DNA from: Methanothrix soehngenii GP6
GTDB lineage: Archaea; Halobacteriota; Methanosarcinia; Methanotrichales; Methanotrichaceae
Assembly (NCBI RefSeq): GCF_000204415.1
Contig: NC_015416.1
Coordinates: 2,108,001-2,172,000 of the forward strand
Length of the DNA: 64,000 nucleotides
Direction of reading: 5' to 3'
The notes beneath the pieces are model-generated. The model did not search any database. It saw only the letters and a list, made by a program, of their open reading frames with translations, and had not been told where the DNA came from. Numbering within the stretch: the stretch's first letter is position 1; the number at the start of each line of letters is the position of its first letter. This document shows, in pieces, positions 55,152 through 63,965 of the stretch. A program made the translations under genes and the position numbers.

Positions 55152-56546
55152 ATGATTTACCAGAATGAAGATCAGCTGAAAAGGGGATGCGAATCCATAC
55201 TCACCTGTCAAGAGGGTGATGTTCGCGTCCTGAATGAGCCCAGTTTTAGAGAAAAGCTAATCGATGATTTGATCTATACTGCCGTCTTCAGCCCCGACCC
55301 GGCTATTCAAGAAGCAGCGGCATATCTGATTCGTCGGGGCGCTGCCAGTATGGGAATTTTGCCTGCATCGATCCAATCCCTGTATGAGGCCATGGGCAGA
55401 AAAGAGGTCAGCGGGTTTACCGTTCCAGCGATAAATATCCGGGGCATCACTTACCACGTGGCGCAAGCGGTATTCAGGGCGTCAATGAAAGGCAATGTTG
55501 GTCCGGTCATTTTCGAAATCGCCCGTTCGGAGATAGGCTATACCAAGCAAAGGCCGCGGGAGTATGCCTGTGCCGTATTGGCGGCAGCGATCAAATCCGG
55601 ATGGCGGGGCCCGGTCTTCCTGCAGGGCGATCATTTTCAGATAAACGCCAAAAAGTTCGCCGCGGACGGGGAAAAGGAGACCCAGTCGGTCAAGGATTTG
55701 ATCCGGGAAGCCATCCAGGCCGGCTTTTACAATATCGACATCGATACCTCCACCCTGGTTGATCTATCTAAGGCCACCATCAAAGATCAGCAGAGATTGA
55801 ACTACACCTTGGCGGCGGAGCTGACTGCCTTGATTCGCGATCTGGAGCCGGAAGGCATAACCGTCTCCGTGGGTGGGGAGATCGGTGAGGTTGGCGGCAA
55901 AAACAGCACAGTCGAGGAGCTGCAGACATTCATGGACGGCTACCTGGAAGAGCTCAAAAAGCGTGGACCGGCTTTAAAGGGAATCAGCAAGATCAGCGTG
56001 CAGACCGGGACGACCCATGGCGGCGTGCCCCTGGCCGACGGCACAGTGGCTAAGGTTAAGATCGATTTTGAGGTGCTGGAGAAGCTCTCGGAGACCGCCC
56101 GCGCCGAATACGGCCTCTCAGGGGCGGTTCAGCACGGGGCATCAACCCTTCCAGATGAGGCTTTTGATCGCTTTCCAGCTACCGGAACGGCCGAGATTCA
56201 CCTGGCGACAGGCTTTCAGAACATAATCTATGATAGCAGGAGCTTCCCTGGCCAGCTGCGGTCTAAGATCTATGATCACCTGCGGGGAGAATTGAAAGGA
56301 GAATGGAAGGAAAAGGATACGGAAGAGCAGTTCATCTATAAGACCCGCAAGAAGGGCTTCGGACCGTTCAAGCCTGAGCTGTGGCAGCTGCCGACTGACG
56401 TCCGGGATGAGATCTGCGCAGAACTGGAAGGCAAATTCGCCTTTTTATTCGATAAGCTCATGGTTATGGGCACCCGGCCAGTGCTGGATCAATTCATCAA
56501 GCCTGCGGATGTGCCGCTGGAAATGCCGAAGATGCTGAAGGGCTAA
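55152..56546 (+). CDS. Class II fructose-bisphosphate aldolase-like protein with N-terminal extension
   Basis: The 464-residue protein has a class II (zinc) aldolase barrel from about residue 85. It has FTVPAINIRG, the zinc-binding His in LQGDHFQ, GGEIGEVGG, QTGTTHGG and QHGAST. The ~80-residue N-terminal part (FREKLIDDLIYTAVFSP) and the ~70-residue C-terminal part are longer than in standard FbaA. It could act on fructose- or tagatose-bisphosphate. GGGAAAGGTG precedes ATG 55152. It is in tandem with the FBPase, so the two likely act together. Confidence 0.85.
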   Translation: MIYQNEDQLKRGCESILTCQEGDVRVLNEPSFREKLIDDLIYTAVFSPDPAIQEAAAYLIRRGAASMGILPASIQSLYEAMGRKEVSGFTVPAINIRGITYHVAQAVFRASMKGNVGPVIFEIARSEIGYTKQRPREYACAVLAAAIKSGWRGPVFLQGDHFQINAKKFAADGEKETQSVKDLIREAIQAGFYNIDIDTSTLVDLSKATIKDQQRLNYTLAAELTALIRDLEPEGITVSVGGEIGEVGGKNSTVEELQTFMDGYLEELKKRGPALKGISKISVQTGTTHGGVPLADGTVAKVKIDFEVLEKLSETARAEYGLSGAVQHGASTLPDEAFDRFPATGTAEIHLATGFQNIIYDSRSFPGQLRSKIYDHLRGELKGEWKEKDTEEQFIYKTRKKGFGPFKPELWQLPTDVRDEICAELEGKFAFLFDKLMVMGTRPVLDQFIKPADVPLEMPKMLKG

Positions 56547-56762
56547 AAGTTATCAATTAAGCAATGCCGGCATAAATGCGGCTGTGTTGGAGAACATCAG
56601 GAATGATCTGGGGAACTCCCAGACGCTCTCTTTTCAGGAGATCCCGCATTAGAGATTTTGGTCCACAAAGATTTATGACCATAAAGGCCATAATATATCG
56701 TATCTATTAGAGATAATAGTGATAAATACGCCGTTCTCCAGGGAGCGTCAGGTGGGATTGAT
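56547..56762. other. Intergenic region upstream of the aldolase/phosphatase
   Basis: It contains a TATA-like CATAATATATCG near 56690. GGTG and GATAT lie just before the next ATG. No other feature was seen. Confidence 0.4.
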
Positions 56763-57878
56763 ATGACAAAGATAACTATAAGCTTAATAAAAGCCGATGT
56801 AGGCGGCTATCCCGGCCACTGTTCGGTCCATCCAGAATTGATCAAGACTGCGGAGGAGAAGCTGGAAGAGGCCAAAAAGTCCGGCTGTCTGGTGGACTAC
56901 AGGGTTATGGCCTGCGGCGACGATCTGGAGCTGCTCATGAGCCACAGGACGGGCTGCGACTGCGGCGACATCCACGGCCTAGCCTGGGAGACATTCGAGG
57001 CAGCCACTGAGACGGCCAAGGGCCTCAAGCTTTATGGCTATGGCCAGGACCTGCTGGCGGACGCCTTCTCCGGAAACATCAAGGGCATGGGTCCAGGGGT
57101 TGCGGAGATGGAGATAACCGAGCGCACGGCAGAGCCCATCATCGCTTTTATGATGGACAAGACCGAGCCCGGAGCCTTCAATCTCCCCATCTTCAAGATG
57201 TTTGCCGATCCATTCAACACCGCCGGGCTGATAATAGATCCCTCCTTCCATCACGGCTTCACTTTTGAGGTCTGGGATATCCTAGAGCACAAGAAGGTCC
57301 TCATGAACTGCCCGGAGGAGATGTACGATATGCTGGCGCTGATCGGTGCCAAGAGCCGATATGTGATCAAGAGAGTCTTTGCCAAGCCCGGCAGCAAGAT
57401 ACCCCAGAGTGAGCCGGTGGCGGTGATCAGCACTGAGAAGCTCTACCAGACCGCTGGCAAGTATGTGGGCAAGGACGATCCCGTGGCCTTAGTGAGGTCG
57501 CAGTCCGGCCTGCCCGCGCTGGGCGAGGTGCTCGAGCCCTTCTCCATCGGGCACCTGGTGAGCGGATGGATGCGGGGCAGCCACAACGGGCCACTTATGC
57601 CCTGCTCATTTGATACCGCTCATCCCACCAGGTTCGACGGCCCGCCACGGGTGATAGCCGCCGGATTCCAGCTAGCCGAGGGGAAGTTCGTGGGGCCGGT
57701 GGATCTCTTCAATGACCTGGCCTTCGACCGCGTCCGGCAGAGGTGTCTGGAGATCACCGATTACATGAGGGCGCACGGCCCCTTCGAGCCGCACCGGCTG
57801 CCCATGGAGGAAATGGAGTATACCACCCTGCCTCATGTAATGGATTGCCTGAGAGATCGGTTCGTGGATACGGAGTAA
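56763..57878 (+). CDS. Bifunctional fructose-1,6-bisphosphate aldolase/phosphatase (archaeal type)
   Basis: The 371-residue protein is a full-length FBPA/P, the ancestral gluconeogenic enzyme that both forms and dephosphorylates fructose-1,6-bisphosphate. The N-terminal SLIKADVGGYPGH (D12, H19) supplies metal and catalytic ligands. The aldolase Schiff-base residues appear as Tyr234 and Lys237 in KYVGKDDP. DCGDIHGLAWETF and GSHNGPLMP are also conserved. It is the usual methanogen enzyme; its presence makes the neighbouring class I FBPase and aldolase seem redundant. Confidence 0.95.
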   Translation: MTKITISLIKADVGGYPGHCSVHPELIKTAEEKLEEAKKSGCLVDYRVMACGDDLELLMSHRTGCDCGDIHGLAWETFEAATETAKGLKLYGYGQDLLADAFSGNIKGMGPGVAEMEITERTAEPIIAFMMDKTEPGAFNLPIFKMFADPFNTAGLIIDPSFHHGFTFEVWDILEHKKVLMNCPEEMYDMLALIGAKSRYVIKRVFAKPGSKIPQSEPVAVISTEKLYQTAGKYVGKDDPVALVRSQSGLPALGEVLEPFSIGHLVSGWMRGSHNGPLMPCSFDTAHPTRFDGPPRVIAAGFQLAEGKFVGPVDLFNDLAFDRVRQRCLEITDYMRAHGPFEPHRLPMEEMEYTTLPHVMDCLRDRFVDTE

Positions 57879-57955
57879 TTTTGTTGGGACACTGCGCATG
57901 GGTGTTATCCGCGGAGGAGCATAAAGCCAAATATTTGTAGCTTTATGAATCTGCC

Positions 57956-58837
57956 ATGAACCTTCCAGATGATGACAGGAAACTATTCCTGAAGCTGTAC
58001 CATCCACTATTGCTTTATGTAAATAACAAACATAAAATTCTGAAGGACTTTCAGAGTCCTGAGGATCTCTTCAAGGAGGCTCTGGAGGACATTGAGAAGC
58101 TCAAAGAGAAGCTCTACTCCAAGCCCGATCAGATCGATTCATTTGTGCGGGAGAATCCTCAGGGCTTTTCAGCAGAAGAGCTGGAGATCATATCCAGCTG
58201 GCAACATTTCGTGAAAGGCAGATTCTACATCGTCCGATTTCTCAAGGATCATGCAGTCTTCATGAATGAAGGCCGTTCACCCAAGGCTTACGGCGTTAAG
58301 GGACTGGCCATGCAGTGGGAGCTGATCGGCAATCTGCCCAGAATCGTCCAAGCCACCCTTCTGCCCTTTAAAGGAAAGATCATCTTCGATGGCTCATTCA
58401 GCTGCTACAATATATTTTTCGGTTCAGGGATGAAAAGCAGCATCAACGACAGCTTCCGCCAGGCTAAAGCGAGCTATGGAATTATAACCTCGCTGCCTTT
58501 CTCACCCAAGGATGCCGCCCCCAGCGATGCAGAGAGGCTGAGGGCATTTCTGCGGTCCCAGGAGAGCAGAGACATTCACTGGCAGGAGATTGAGGAGCTG
58601 CTCAGTAAAAAACCAGAGCTATTGCCCATATACAGCGAGGAGATGGGCAGGGTCCAGGCAAGAAAGTATCGAAAGAAGCTTAAAGATATCGGCATTAACG
58701 AAGGCTGGTTTGCCATAATCGAAGGGATAATAATCGCCGGCGGGCAGGATCAAAAGGAGGTGGAAAAAATAGCATATTCACTCCTCCCGGAGGAGAAGAG
58801 AAAGCTCGTCCACATATTCCACCTGAAGAGAAAATAG
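57956..58837 (+). CDS. Hypothetical protein, 293 aa
   Basis: The soluble, largely helical protein (KLFLKLYHPLLLYVNNKHKI at the start, KKLKDIGINEGWFAIIEGI near the end) has a central segment FKGKIIFDGSFSCYNIFFGSG that may be a conserved core. The family was not recognised. It is 77 bases after the aldolase/phosphatase with its own short upstream region. The end contains a Lys/Glu-rich helix. Confidence 0.7.
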   Translation: MNLPDDDRKLFLKLYHPLLLYVNNKHKILKDFQSPEDLFKEALEDIEKLKEKLYSKPDQIDSFVRENPQGFSAEELEIISSWQHFVKGRFYIVRFLKDHAVFMNEGRSPKAYGVKGLAMQWELIGNLPRIVQATLLPFKGKIIFDGSFSCYNIFFGSGMKSSINDSFRQAKASYGIITSLPFSPKDAAPSDAERLRAFLRSQESRDIHWQEIEELLSKKPELLPIYSEEMGRVQARKYRKKLKDIGINEGWFAIIEGIIIAGGQDQKEVEKIAYSLLPEEKRKLVHIFHLKRK

Positions 58838-59627
58838 ACCCGCTCAGCGAAAGGCTCGAAGCAGCAGCTTTTCACTTTGTCCACCCAATATTTTAGTCTA
58901 TCACATATTACAATATATATTGATTATTTTATCATTGGAAGAGTAGAGTAGAATCAGGATACAGGCCCAATGCGGAATTACAGCAGATATGGCACGCGAC
59001 CAAAATCAGCTCTGTGTCCCTCCTGAGTTTTGCGACTTGGGGATACAGGGCCAATTATAATATCTCGTAGAAATAACTTGCTGTCATCTCGTAAGCAGCA
59101 AGTCGTTTTCTGCTACGGAATATTCCTGTAAATTTTACAGCAAAATCGTCACACTACCGAAAAATCTTGGGAACTTTGAGAAATAGAAAGGGAACTGCTA
59201 TTCATGAGCTAATCATGACGGTGCTGGCAACATGGGGACAAAGAGGATTGGATTGTCTCCAAATGCTAACCATAAGACTAGCCAGCTAAACACGTATTAA
59301 AAATTTAATAAATAATATACTATGAACAGTAAAATGACGGCAGCTCATCTCCGCCGCAAGCGTCGGGGCATCCAAGGCGCTGCCGCATGATGTTGGAAAC
59401 AGGTTAAGCAGATCCAAGCCCAAGTTGAATACTCATACCCCTTTATCCCAGCCGCAGCGAGCTGCGGGGTATTACGTTTAAAAAAAATTAAGAATAGCAT
59501 GGAAACTACAGTGCGTGCATGCAAAAATATGAAAAGTATTAAATAGAACCACAGTTACGCACAATGCTCGGAACTGGGATCAGCGTGGATATCCTGATTA
59601 CTTGGCCTCGGCGAATGCGGTTGTTAA
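58838..59627. other. Gene-poor region with a small hairpin
   Basis: No supported gene was found in 790 bases. CCGCAGCGAGCTGCGG at 59453-59468 forms a stem-loop similar to that at 19489-19508. The flanking ATACCCC and GGGGTAT could pair in an alternative fold. The rest is AT-rich and looks like degraded accessory DNA. Confidence 0.45.
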
Positions 59628-60278
59628 TTACGAAACCATTTCCTGAATTACTGCATTCAGGTGGGAGGGCGACATTTCCAATGCAGAAGCGAGTTCTGTC
59701 AGCAACCTCTTTTCCTCACTATCAATCTTACCATCTGCGGATGCGGTTAGAAATGCGGCTTTAATCACCATCTCCTTGCCATAGTCGTTTAGGCTAGGGG
59801 TCATAGACTTCAATAGTTCCTGCATTGAAAGCTTTGAATTTTTTACTTGGTACATTTCCTGGATAAGATCGACTTCATCCAAAGGATGTCCGGCTAAATT
59901 GATGTAAACTCTTGAAATTAGCTGCTTTTCAGATTCCTCTATTTTTTCATCTGCAAGCATCATAGTCACCATTACTTTGAGTATGGCTTTATGAAACTCC
60001 GCCTTAAATTTTTGCTTTTTCGCGGCGGGATCATATTGCAGAGCCTCCAATTTATATGTACACTTGCAGATCTTGCATTCTACGTACTCTTGGAGAATGT
60101 CAAGAGGGATAATTGGTATGAAATAGAGGGTGAAAACCCTCCTGCACCGTTTTTGCTCATAGTCTCGGAATTCATTGCAGCTTGGACAAAAAAATGTTCC
60201 TTTTCCTGAATTATATGTGATCCCCCTTGTTCCGAAAATGATAAAGAGTATAGCGGCAAGGGCTTCAAATCGTTTCAT
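59628..60278 (-). CDS. Zinc-ribbon protein with TerB-like domain
   Basis: The 216-residue protein has a hydrophobic N-terminal segment (residues 4-15) and cysteine pairs C31/C34 and C68/C71 that form a zinc ribbon. A C-terminal helical TerB-like domain follows (about residues 95-216, with MVTMMLADEKIEESEKQLI and AAFLTASADGKIDSEEKRLL). These acidic Asp/Glu motifs (ADGKIDSEE) are typical of TerB, which binds divalent metal. The role is unknown. The start overlaps the end of the TPR gene by 14 bases, so the two form one unit. Confidence 0.8.
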   Translation of the reverse strand: MKRFEALAAILFIIFGTRGITYNSGKGTFFCPSCNEFRDYEQKRCRRVFTLYFIPIIPLDILQEYVECKICKCTYKLEALQYDPAAKKQKFKAEFHKAILKVMVTMMLADEKIEESEKQLISRVYINLAGHPLDEVDLIQEMYQVKNSKLSMQELLKSMTPSLNDYGKEMVIKAAFLTASADGKIDSEEKRLLTELASALEMSPSHLNAVIQEMVS

Positions 60279-61605
60279 TCTTGGAGACCCCTATTGATTT
60301 TGCGGCATTTAGCTCTCTTGCCTTGGCGAAGGCCTCATGGGATCCGGGCCTATTTTGGTTATGGAGAACTACGCCCTTGTTATACCAGGCATTAGCATCG
60401 GTCGAATCCAATCTAATGGCTTCATCATAGGCCTGGATGGCCTCGTCATGCTTGCCTTGATCATCGAGAGAATTGCCTTTGCCAATCCAAGGCTCCGCAA
60501 GATCAGGATTCAGCCTGATGGCCTCATCATAGGCTTTTATTGACTCATCGTACTTCTTTTGTTTGTTGAGGGAGTTGCCTTTATTGAACCAGGCTGTAGC
60601 ATCGGTTGGATCTAACCTAATGGCTTCATCATAAGCCTCAATAGCTTCATCATACTTACCCTGATCAGCGAGAGAGACACCTTTGTTGCCCCAAGCCGCT
60701 GCATTGGCCGGATCTAACCTAATGGCTTCATCATAGGCCTCAATAGCTTCATCATACTTGCCCTGATCAACGAGAGAGACACCTTTGTTGCCCCAAACCG
60801 CTGCATCGGTGGGATCTAACCTAATGGCTTCATCATAAGCCTCAATGGCTTCATCATGCTTCCCCTGGTCAGCGAGAGAGACGCCTTTGTTGCCCCAAAC
60901 CGCTGCATCGGTCGGATCTAACCTAATGGCTTCATCATAGGCCTCAATAGCTTCGTCATACTTGCCCTGGTCAGCGAGAGAGACACCTTTGTTGCCCCAA
61001 GCCGCTACATTGGCCGGATCTAACCTAATGGCTTCATCATAGGCCTCAATAGCTTCATCATACTTGCCCTGGTCAGCGAGAGATTTGCCTTTGCCAATCC
61101 AAGGCTCCGCAAGGACAGGATTCAGCCCGATGGCCTCGTCATAGGCTTTTATTGACTCATCGTACTTCTTTTGTTTGTTGAGGGAGTTGCCTTTATTGAA
61201 CCAGGCTATAGCATCGGTTGGATCTAACCTAATGGCTTCATCATAGGCCTCAATAGCTTCGTCATACTTGCCCTGATCAGCGAGAGAGGCACCTTTGTTG
61301 CCCCAGGCCGCTGCATCGGTGGGATCTAACCTAATGGCTTCATCATAAGCCTCAATGGCTTCATCATGCTTCCCTTGGTCAGCGAAAGCAACACCTTTAT
61401 TGGACCAGGCAGCGGCAATGGTTGGATCTAACCGAATAGCTTCATCATAAGCCTTAATGGCCTCATCATACTTACCCTGGTCAGCGAGAGCAACTCCTTG
61501 ATAGAACCAATCCTCTTCCGTCTGCTGACATTGCGCCGATGTCAGCAATGCCAGAAGGAGGACTAAAATGGCAAAGATCAATCTCATGAGGTTGGAAATG
61601 ACCAA
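60265..61605 (-). CDS. Exported TPR protein with near-identical repeats
   Basis: The 446-residue protein has a signal peptide (LMRLIFAILVLLLALLTSA) followed by eleven full and one partial 34-residue TPR units, most of them nearly identical (for example GVSLADQGKYDEAIEAYDEA). Units 3-5 match units 9-11, which shows that a six-unit block was duplicated. Each unit ends in RLDP or RLNP. Such arrays bind partner peptides outside the cell. The gene for the zinc-ribbon/TerB protein follows with overlap. Confidence 0.85.
   Translation of the reverse strand: MVISNLMRLIFAILVLLLALLTSAQCQQTEEDWFYQGVALADQGKYDEAIKAYDEAIRLDPTIAAAWSNKGVAFADQGKHDEAIEAYDEAIRLDPTDAAAWGNKGASLADQGKYDEAIEAYDEAIRLDPTDAIAWFNKGNSLNKQKKYDESIKAYDEAIGLNPVLAEPWIGKGKSLADQGKYDEAIEAYDEAIRLDPANVAAWGNKGVSLADQGKYDEAIEAYDEAIRLDPTDAAVWGNKGVSLADQGKHDEAIEAYDEAIRLDPTDAAVWGNKGVSLVDQGKYDEAIEAYDEAIRLDPANAAAWGNKGVSLADQGKYDEAIEAYDEAIRLDPTDATAWFNKGNSLNKQKKYDESIKAYDEAIRLNPDLAEPWIGKGNSLDDQGKHDEAIQAYDEAIRLDSTDANAWYNKGVVLHNQNRPGSHEAFAKARELNAAKSIGVSKNETI
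60355..61518 (-). repeat. Tandem ~102-bp repeat array within the TPR gene
   Basis: About eleven direct repeats of 102 bp lie in frame and are highly similar at the DNA level (shared CTAATGGCTTCATCAT and GCCTCAATAGCTTC on the plus strand). The array is coding, not CRISPR. Copy number is likely to vary between strains. Confidence 0.85.
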
Positions 61606-61701
61606 CTAAAATATATACATATCTTTAGCTAGGAACAGATCTATGCATGCGTCTTCGGTTAGGAGATCATCTCGTCGCAATATCCAGGTTGTATACTCAT
61701 A

Positions 61702-62108
61702 TCACTGAAAAGGAGCCATGAATGTCATTAGTTCCTTAATGGTCTAGACATGATTGGCCAAACCTTCTGCCATAGCAGGTGTCCTTTTCATCCATTTCTC
61801 CTTGCCCTGATCCACTCTTAGCCCCCAAAGCAAGTTGTGAGGCTTGGCAAGGTTACTAAGCCTGGAAAAATGTCCAGCACATGAGTATACCGCCCCAAGA
61901 TCCAGCTGTAATTCATGCTCTTACAGACGGATCAAACCAATGAATTGCGAATTGTGAGATTCAGACGATCAACATATGCCGTATTAATCTCTCCATGAGA
62001 ATCAACTCCATGCATCCGCATTACCTCACCCAGATCGCCATAATGATTCACGGATCGCGGGTGGTAATTACCGAAAATTCTTGCTAAAATCGGTTGCATA
62101 GGGTTCAT
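61702..62108 (-). pseudogene. IS1-family transposase relic
   Basis: A minus-strand reading gives HGEINTAYVDRLNLTIRNSL, then after stops KEKWMKRTPAMAEGLANHV and IKELMTF. These match the C-terminal half of IS1-type transposases (typical VERLNLTIRNSLAR and RTPAMAAGL). Several stop codons break it and the N-terminal half is absent. The rest of 61606-62446 contains no other gene. Confidence 0.65.
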
Positions 62109-62446
62109 TTTGACCTCATGTGCCCATCATATCACCTGTTTGAACTTTTCTGTATATCACGTACGCGACCACATTCAGGATACCAATTCAATGATTCGAG
62201 TACACGACCCGGTTTTGTTCTTCTTTCCGATGAACCAGTGATAGGTATACAAAGTCAATAGCTTCTGCACTACACAAGAAGAGACCTCAACCAAAAAGCT
62301 TAAATGCATAACGATTTGTTTGGATTCTAAGGAGGGTAATCATTAATATAATTGCAGTAGCTTTGGCTGTATTCAACTATTAGCATGACAAGACAGCTTC
62401 GTGAACCGCCATCCTATGACACATTTTAGCAATCGATTGATAAATA

Positions 62447-62947
62447 TTGAAATTCTGGCAGGAGATGCAAAAATTGAATCTAAAGATTTTGATAGGCATA
62501 ATAGCGGTTATTATTATCATAGATATTTTACAATATGCGTCATATCAAGGAGATTACAATAAAATGGATCAATTAAGCAGTGAGATCTCGCAGGATAAAC
62601 AAGCCATTGCATCCTTAAATGAAACGATCTCCCTGGAAGAGAAAGAAATAGATCAAAGAAAAGCAGAGAGAGATAGCATAAAGGCTCAATTGGATGCTTG
62701 GGAGATGCGAATGGACAAAATGACTCCTTCTGAATACAATCAAAATGTAGATCCATATAACGCTCTCGTTAGTCAATACAACTCTTTGCGTGACCCATAC
62801 AATGAGTTAGTAAATAAGTACAATGCTGATATTGAAAAGTACAATCTGCAAAGAGATATTATAAATATAAAAATCGATGAATACAATGAATTGGCAAAAA
62901 AACCACGACAATATTTGATTCCTATGCCGATTCCTCATCATAGATAA
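62447..62947 (+). CDS. Membrane-anchored coiled-coil protein, 166 aa
   Basis: One membrane span near the N-terminus (LKILIGIIAVIIIIDILQYA) is followed by a long charged coiled coil (SSEISQDKQAIASLNETI and onwards). A Tyr/Asn-rich segment has repeats of YN (PYNALVSQYNSLRDPYNELV), and the tail is short and Pro-rich. The start is TTG 62447 or ATG 62465; neither has a well-spaced ribosome binding site. No family was recognised. Confidence 0.55.
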   Translation: MKFWQEMQKLNLKILIGIIAVIIIIDILQYASYQGDYNKMDQLSSEISQDKQAIASLNETISLEEKEIDQRKAERDSIKAQLDAWEMRMDKMTPSEYNQNVDPYNALVSQYNSLRDPYNELVNKYNADIEKYNLQRDIINIKIDEYNELAKKPRQYLIPMPIPHHR

Positions 62948-62982
62948 CATGTCGCAATCTGATTTCTGATACAAAGATTATG

Positions 62983-63172
62983 ATGGCATGCGTCATCGGT
63001 TAAGACCAGCATGCATAGAATTAGGCTTCCGAGCTTTTTGAGATCAATTTTTGCAGAAAAGGTTTGAGACCACAGAGTACTGATTTCAACAAATTCGAGT
63101 TTTTGGCTCAATAGCAAAATGTAAAATTAAGTATTAATATAGTATCAGAAAATCCTTAACCGATGCCGTATG
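62983..63172. repeat. Possible small element with inverted ends
   Basis: GGCATGCGTCATCGGTTAAG at the left and TCCTTAACCGATGCCGTATG at the right are imperfect inverted repeats about 150 bases apart. A third relative, GCATGCGTCTTCGGTTAGG, lies at 61645-61663. No gene is inside. It could be a miniature transposable element. Confidence 0.4.
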
Positions 63173-63282
63173 ATTATGATGGCCAATATGGGTGACCTTA
63201 ACCACCTTATGAAACTAATTAGAGACAACTACATAAAATTAGTCTCCAGTTAACGATTGTATAGGCTAAACAAGTACGCGCA

Positions 63283-63483
63283 TTGAAATTGAGTCTCTTT
63301 GATCTCAAATCAAGCGGAGCGGCAGATCCAGGTGAATTCTTTGGAGTCCAAGAGGGCTTTGATCTATCGAGCGCCTGCATTCTCAGGAGGATTTATGAGA
63401 CGATCTGCGCATTGGGAATGGCAACCCCTGAAATGATAGAGGTGGTGCTGCTTCTATACCGGAAAAAGGGAGGCTGGTGCTAA
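63283..63483 (+). CDS. Possible small protein, 66 aa
   Basis: A TTG-started frame gives a 66-residue peptide with a helical central part (SSACILRRIYETICALGMAT). No ribosome binding site is clear and no family was recognised. It could be a gene fragment; support is weak. Confidence 0.2.
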   Translation: MKLSLFDLKSSGAADPGEFFGVQEGFDLSSACILRRIYETICALGMATPEMIEVVLLLYRKKGGWC

Positions 63484-63602
63484 ACGAACCGGCAAAAGAA
63501 AAATCCGGCAATATCAATCATCTGGGCAGCTCGATGATCGCCTTCCCGCTCAGGTCCGGCTGCGCTCACTTATGCCGCTTCGGTGATATTCATAGTAAAT
63601 CA

Positions 63603-63965
63603 CCAAGGAGACCCACTCCCTTTAGGGGTGGGAGGAATTGGGTACATGTCCCAGTTTACTTTCACTCCACGCTGCAAATCTATTTAATATGTCAAATCCA
63701 CCTCCATATGTTGTTTTCTCAGACCACAAGACACTCTCCGGAGCCAACGGTTCGATGGGATGACTGAGAGACACACACAATAACTCAGATCGGAATAGGC
63801 AGCAATGCCTAAGCTGAAATGCATTTGAAGCTATGATCTGTTTACGGGCTGCCTCGACCACGAAATGGCTCGACCGATTTTGCAAGTCGGTGTCAACCAG
63901 CCTATTGTCTCGGAGCATTCAATCCTCCAGGGACAAGCCTCTCCCCTTCAGGGGAGGGGTAGTTG
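63603..63965. mobile_element. IS200/IS605-like hairpin pair, possible miniature element
   Basis: Two hairpins with similar sequence bound a ~360-base stretch: CCCACTCCCTTTAGGGGTGGG at 63611-63631 (GTGGG closing) and CTCCCCTTCAGGGGAG at 63941-63956. Such palindromes mark the ends of IS200/IS605 elements and their gene-less derivatives. No transposase is found in the window. The element may continue past the right edge. Confidence 0.4.

Noticed and set aside
60355-61518. CRISPR-like regular repeats
   Set aside because: The repeats are in-frame TPR codons without unique spacers; period is 102 bp.
63477-63767. Plus-strand frame of 96 codons near the right end
   Set aside because: It runs through the IS200/IS605-like hairpin and has no start signal or recognisable domain.
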